From: an uncultured Clostridia bacterium
GTDB taxonomy: Bacteria > Bacillota_A > Clostridia > TANB77 > CAG-508
Assembly (NCBI GenBank): GCA_944393165.1
Contig: CALXZF010000076.1
Location: forward strand, 1 to 33,171
Reading direction: 5' to 3'
Length of the DNA stretch: 33,171 nucleotides
The notes under the pieces were generated by a model that worked only from the letters and a program-made list of their open reading frames with translations, had not been told where the DNA came from and did not search any database. Position numbers and translations under genes: made by a program. Positions 30,820 to 33,171 of this stretch are shown here, one piece after another; the stretch's first letter is position 1, and each line of letters begins with the position of its first letter.

Positions 30820-31938
30820 ATGATAGACATTAATAAGGTTTTGGATACAGCTAAAAAGAAAGATGCATCAGATGTACACTTAATATGTGGCTTAAAACCA
30901 ATGCTTAGAATAAGAAGAGATTTAGTAGAATATGATTGCCCTTCTCCACTTACAGAAGAAGATATGTATGAAATATATGATTATTTTGTTCGTGGGAATG
31001 TGGACAAGGATAAAGTTTTTAAAGAAACAAAAAAATTAGATACTTCATTTGAATTTGAAGGTATTCGTTTAAGAGTAAATATATCACTAGCAAACGAAAT
31101 TCCAATTCTAACAATGAGACTTATAAAAAATGAATTACCAAAAGATGAAGACTTAAGAGTACCAGATATAGTTAGAAGAATGACATATCAACCTCAAGGA
31201 TTAATGCTAGTTACAGGTAAAACAAACTCAGGTAAAACAACAACATTAAATGCTTTAATTAATGAAATAAATGAGAACCAAAATAAGAAAATATTAACAC
31301 TTGAAAATCCTGTTGAATATAAGCACACTAGTAAAAAATCAATTATAGTTCAAAAAGAAATAGGAGCAGGAAGAGATTGTTTAACTTACAGTGACGGTGT
31401 TAAGAACTCATTAAGAGAAGACTGTGATATATTAGTAATAGGTGAGATAAGAGATAGAGAAACAATGGAAGCAGCTATAGAGACTGCAGAATCTGGACAT
31501 TTAGTTATAGGAACTCTTCATACAAAATCTTGTGCAGAAACAATAGATAGAATGGTAAACTTTTATGAAGTAAGAGACCAACAAACTATAAAATACTTAA
31601 TATCTTCACTATTGAAATTAGTTATTTCACAGAGATTGTTACCTTCAAAAACAGGAGAACTAGTACTAGTTCCAGAAGTAATGGTTGTAGATAATATTGT
31701 TTCTGGTATAATTAGAAAAGATAAAATAAGTGTATCAGAAATTGAAGATGCAATTCAAAGTAACCTAGAAAAAGGAAGTATAGGTTTAATAAACTCAATA
31801 GCAGAGCTATTTGTGAATGATGTAATAACATTAGATCAAGCAAAAGCTCAAATAGAAGAGAAAAATATTGAAACATTAAACAGAACAATAATGCAATTAA
31901 AAATCAAAAGAGATAAAGAAAACAAATTAAATCAATAA
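30820..31938 (+). CDS. pilT: type IV pilus retraction ATPase PilT
   Basis: The 372-residue hexameric ATPase depolymerises the pilus, giving retraction and twitching movement. It lacks the MshEN domain and the zinc Cys set of PilB. Visible are DASDVHLICGLKPMLRI at the start, Walker A GKTNSGKTTT (133-142), the Asp box LTLENPVEYKH (Asn replaces the common Asp), Walker B DILVIGEIRDRETM, the His box GHLVIGTLHT, and AIQSNLEKGSIGLINSIAEL in the place of the PilT AIRNLIREGK motif. AGGAGG lies 6-7 bases before the ATG and 16 bases separate it from pilB. The motif near the C-terminus is divergent but in place. Confidence 0.93.
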   Translation: MIDINKVLDTAKKKDASDVHLICGLKPMLRIRRDLVEYDCPSPLTEEDMYEIYDYFVRGNVDKDKVFKETKKLDTSFEFEGIRLRVNISLANEIPILTMRLIKNELPKDEDLRVPDIVRRMTYQPQGLMLVTGKTNSGKTTTLNALINEINENQNKKILTLENPVEYKHTSKKSIIVQKEIGAGRDCLTYSDGVKNSLREDCDILVIGEIRDRETMEAAIETAESGHLVIGTLHTKSCAETIDRMVNFYEVRDQQTIKYLISSLLKLVISQRLLPSKTGELVLVPEVMVVDNIVSGIIRKDKISVSEIEDAIQSNLEKGSIGLINSIAELFVNDVITLDQAKAQIEEKNIETLNRTIMQLKIKRDKENKLNQ

Positions 31939-31965
31939 AAGAAAAACGCTAGAAAGGAGGAAAAA

Positions 31966-33171
31966 ATGCCAGAATATATATATAGGGCTGTTACATCAAA
32001 AGGGCAAATCGTGCGAAATAGGGTAGAAGATGTAAACAAAAATACTCTAATAAAAAAATTAAAAAGTAATGACTTATTGCCTATAAGCATTGTACAAGTT
32101 GCATACAGGTCAAAAAAGAATAAAGTAAATAGAAGAAACATGATGGATATAGACGACATAATGAAACAAGCGGATTCAGCTAATATAATGAGGGGTAGAC
32201 AACTTGCAAAACCTACATTAAAAGAAAGAGTAAATATTGCTCTTGCAAGAGAAGAAAAGATAACTACAAGAGATGTTATAGTATTTACACAAAATTTATA
32301 TATAAAAAAAAAAGCAAACTTTAATAACATTCATGCACTAAGTACAATTATAGACAGTACTGAAAATCTTTCTTTAAGAGGAGTTTTACAAGATATATTA
32401 GCAGGTGTTGAATCTGGAGAGTATATGTATACAACAATGGAATATTACTCAAATATATTTCCATATATATATATAAATATGATAAAAGTTGGAGAATTAT
32501 CAGGATCTCTTACAAATTCGCTAGAACAAGCTGTTAAATATCTTGAAGATGTGGATAACAATAGCTCAAGAATTAGAAAAATTATAATTCCAAATGTACT
32601 ACAACTGGTTGCAATAATAGGTCTTTTAATATTTGGTGTTGCATACATCATTCCACTAATACAAGAGGCTTTTGAAGCATCAGGTACAACTCAGACACTT
32701 CCAGAAATAACACTATGGTTCGTGGATTTCTGTAATGGATTAATGCGTGTATGGTATATTCCTGTAATAATGATTGCAGCAATTGTAGGTGCTGTATTTG
32801 CATATGTAAATACTCCAAAAGGAAAATATAATTTCCATTACTTTAAATATAAAGCACCTGTATTTGGAAAACTTATATTTGCAATGGATTTCTCAAGATT
32901 TATGAGAGCTATGCTTTTAAACCTTGAAAATGGTATGAGAATTCAGGATGCTCTGGAAGTAAGTAAATCAGTCGCCAAAAACTATGTATTATTATCAATT
33001 ATAGAAACGGCAATAAACAATATCTTAATAGGTGCTTCTTGGATAGAGCCATTTGAAAACTCTGGTTTATGTTCATCAATGCAAACTGAAATGTTAAAAA
33101 TAGGTATGCAGACCGACTTAACGGAAATGATAAGAAAACTTGTAGAGTATATGGAAATCGATATTGACAAT
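31966..33171 (+). CDS. pilC: type IV pilus inner-membrane platform protein PilC (3' end outside window)
   Basis: The frame is open from the ATG at 31966 (AAAGGAGG 6 bases upstream) to the window edge, 402 codons without a stop. PEYIYRAVTSKGQIV is the usual PilC/GspF start. The first T2SSF domain (about 95-225) has ITTRDVIVFTQNLYIKKKANFNNIHALST and YINMIKVGELSGSLTNSLEQAVKYLED; a first transmembrane pair follows (IIIPNVLQLVAIIGLLIFGVAYIIP and VWYIPVIMIAAIVGAVFAYV). The second T2SSF domain begins at about 300 (FAMDFSRFMRAMLLNLENGMRIQDALEVS) and is cut by the window end. PilC links the motor ATPases to the pilus base. A run of 10 A's encodes KKK near codon 115. Confidence 0.92.
   Translation, partial: MPEYIYRAVTSKGQIVRNRVEDVNKNTLIKKLKSNDLLPISIVQVAYRSKKNKVNRRNMMDIDDIMKQADSANIMRGRQLAKPTLKERVNIALAREEKITTRDVIVFTQNLYIKKKANFNNIHALSTIIDSTENLSLRGVLQDILAGVESGEYMYTTMEYYSNIFPYIYINMIKVGELSGSLTNSLEQAVKYLEDVDNNSSRIRKIIIPNVLQLVAIIGLLIFGVAYIIPLIQEAFEASGTTQTLPEITLWFVDFCNGLMRVWYIPVIMIAAIVGAVFAYVNTPKGKYNFHYFKYKAPVFGKLIFAMDFSRFMRAMLLNLENGMRIQDALEVSKSVAKNYVLLSIIETAINNILIGASWIEPFENSGLCSSMQTEMLKIGMQTDLTEMIRKLVEYMEIDIDN

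Overview
The window is A+T-rich, almost entirely coding on the + strand, and reads as a chromosome segment of a spore-forming, meso-diaminopimelate-type member of the Clostridia (Bacillota). The support is an alpha/beta-type small acid-soluble spore protein, a dipicolinate synthase subunit A, a CtsR/McsA/McsB/ClpC arginine-phosphorylation operon with a textbook CtsR box, a MurE-type ligase with the DAP-type DNPR motif, strong AGGAGG ribosome binding sites and TTGACA/TATAAT promoters. An uncultured gut-type clostridial lineage is likely, but the sequence alone does not fix the genus.

Layout. 1-2.6 kb: the 3' end of an AbiEii-type nucleotidyltransferase toxin gene, a convergent spore-protein gene, a Cof-type HAD phosphatase whose last codons run into a 34-bp tandem repeat, and a small Lys/Asn/Glu-rich protein. 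2.7-5 kb: a secreted leucine-rich-repeat / InlB-repeat surface protein. 5-9.8 kb: ctsR-mcsA-mcsB-clpC, under a promoter with an overlapping CtsR operator. 9.8-10.2 kb: a 385-bp nested giant inverted repeat with REP-like ends. 10.2-13.5 kb: L-lactate dehydrogenase, a hemolysin III/TrhA membrane protein and a decayed MacB-like ABC transporter gene (internal deletion plus frameshift). 13.5-17.4 kb: a second inverted-repeat element whose edge supplies the -35 box of the next gene, a Cys/Met-metabolism PLP enzyme, and a single ORF joining diaminopimelate epimerase (DapF) to a MurE-type ligase. 17.5-23.6 kb: a truncated GNAT fragment, an intact GNAT, an MFS protein, inorganic pyrophosphatase, a membrane-anchored TPR protein, dipicolinate synthase A without its usual B-subunit neighbour, and undecaprenyl-diphosphatase. 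23.6-23.9 kb: a 240-bp giant hairpin. 24.0 kb to the end: a type IV pilus operon, pilMN (fused)-pilO-small membrane protein-very short pilin-pilD-two pseudopilins-pilB-pilT-pilC (runs off the end).

How the parts work together. The CtsR operon is a self-regulated protein quality-control module. DapF-MurE, UppP and DpaA all touch the cell-envelope/spore pathway: DapF makes meso-DAP, the MurE module would add it to the peptidoglycan precursor, UppP recycles the lipid carrier, and DpaA makes the spore-core chelator from the same lysine/DAP branch. The pilus operon has a peptidase, an extension ATPase and a retraction ATPase, so a dynamic pilus is expected.

The most unusual items are the DapF-MurE fusion, three hairpin-type repeat elements and one tandem repeat that share GGGACA-like motifs, a 20-A homopolymer inside pilB, a terminator-like stem that buries the dpaA ribosome binding site while its loop holds a sporulation-like -10, and a Ser in McsB where the characterised enzyme has a Cys. 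I see no tRNA, rRNA, CRISPR array, transposase or recognised riboswitch.
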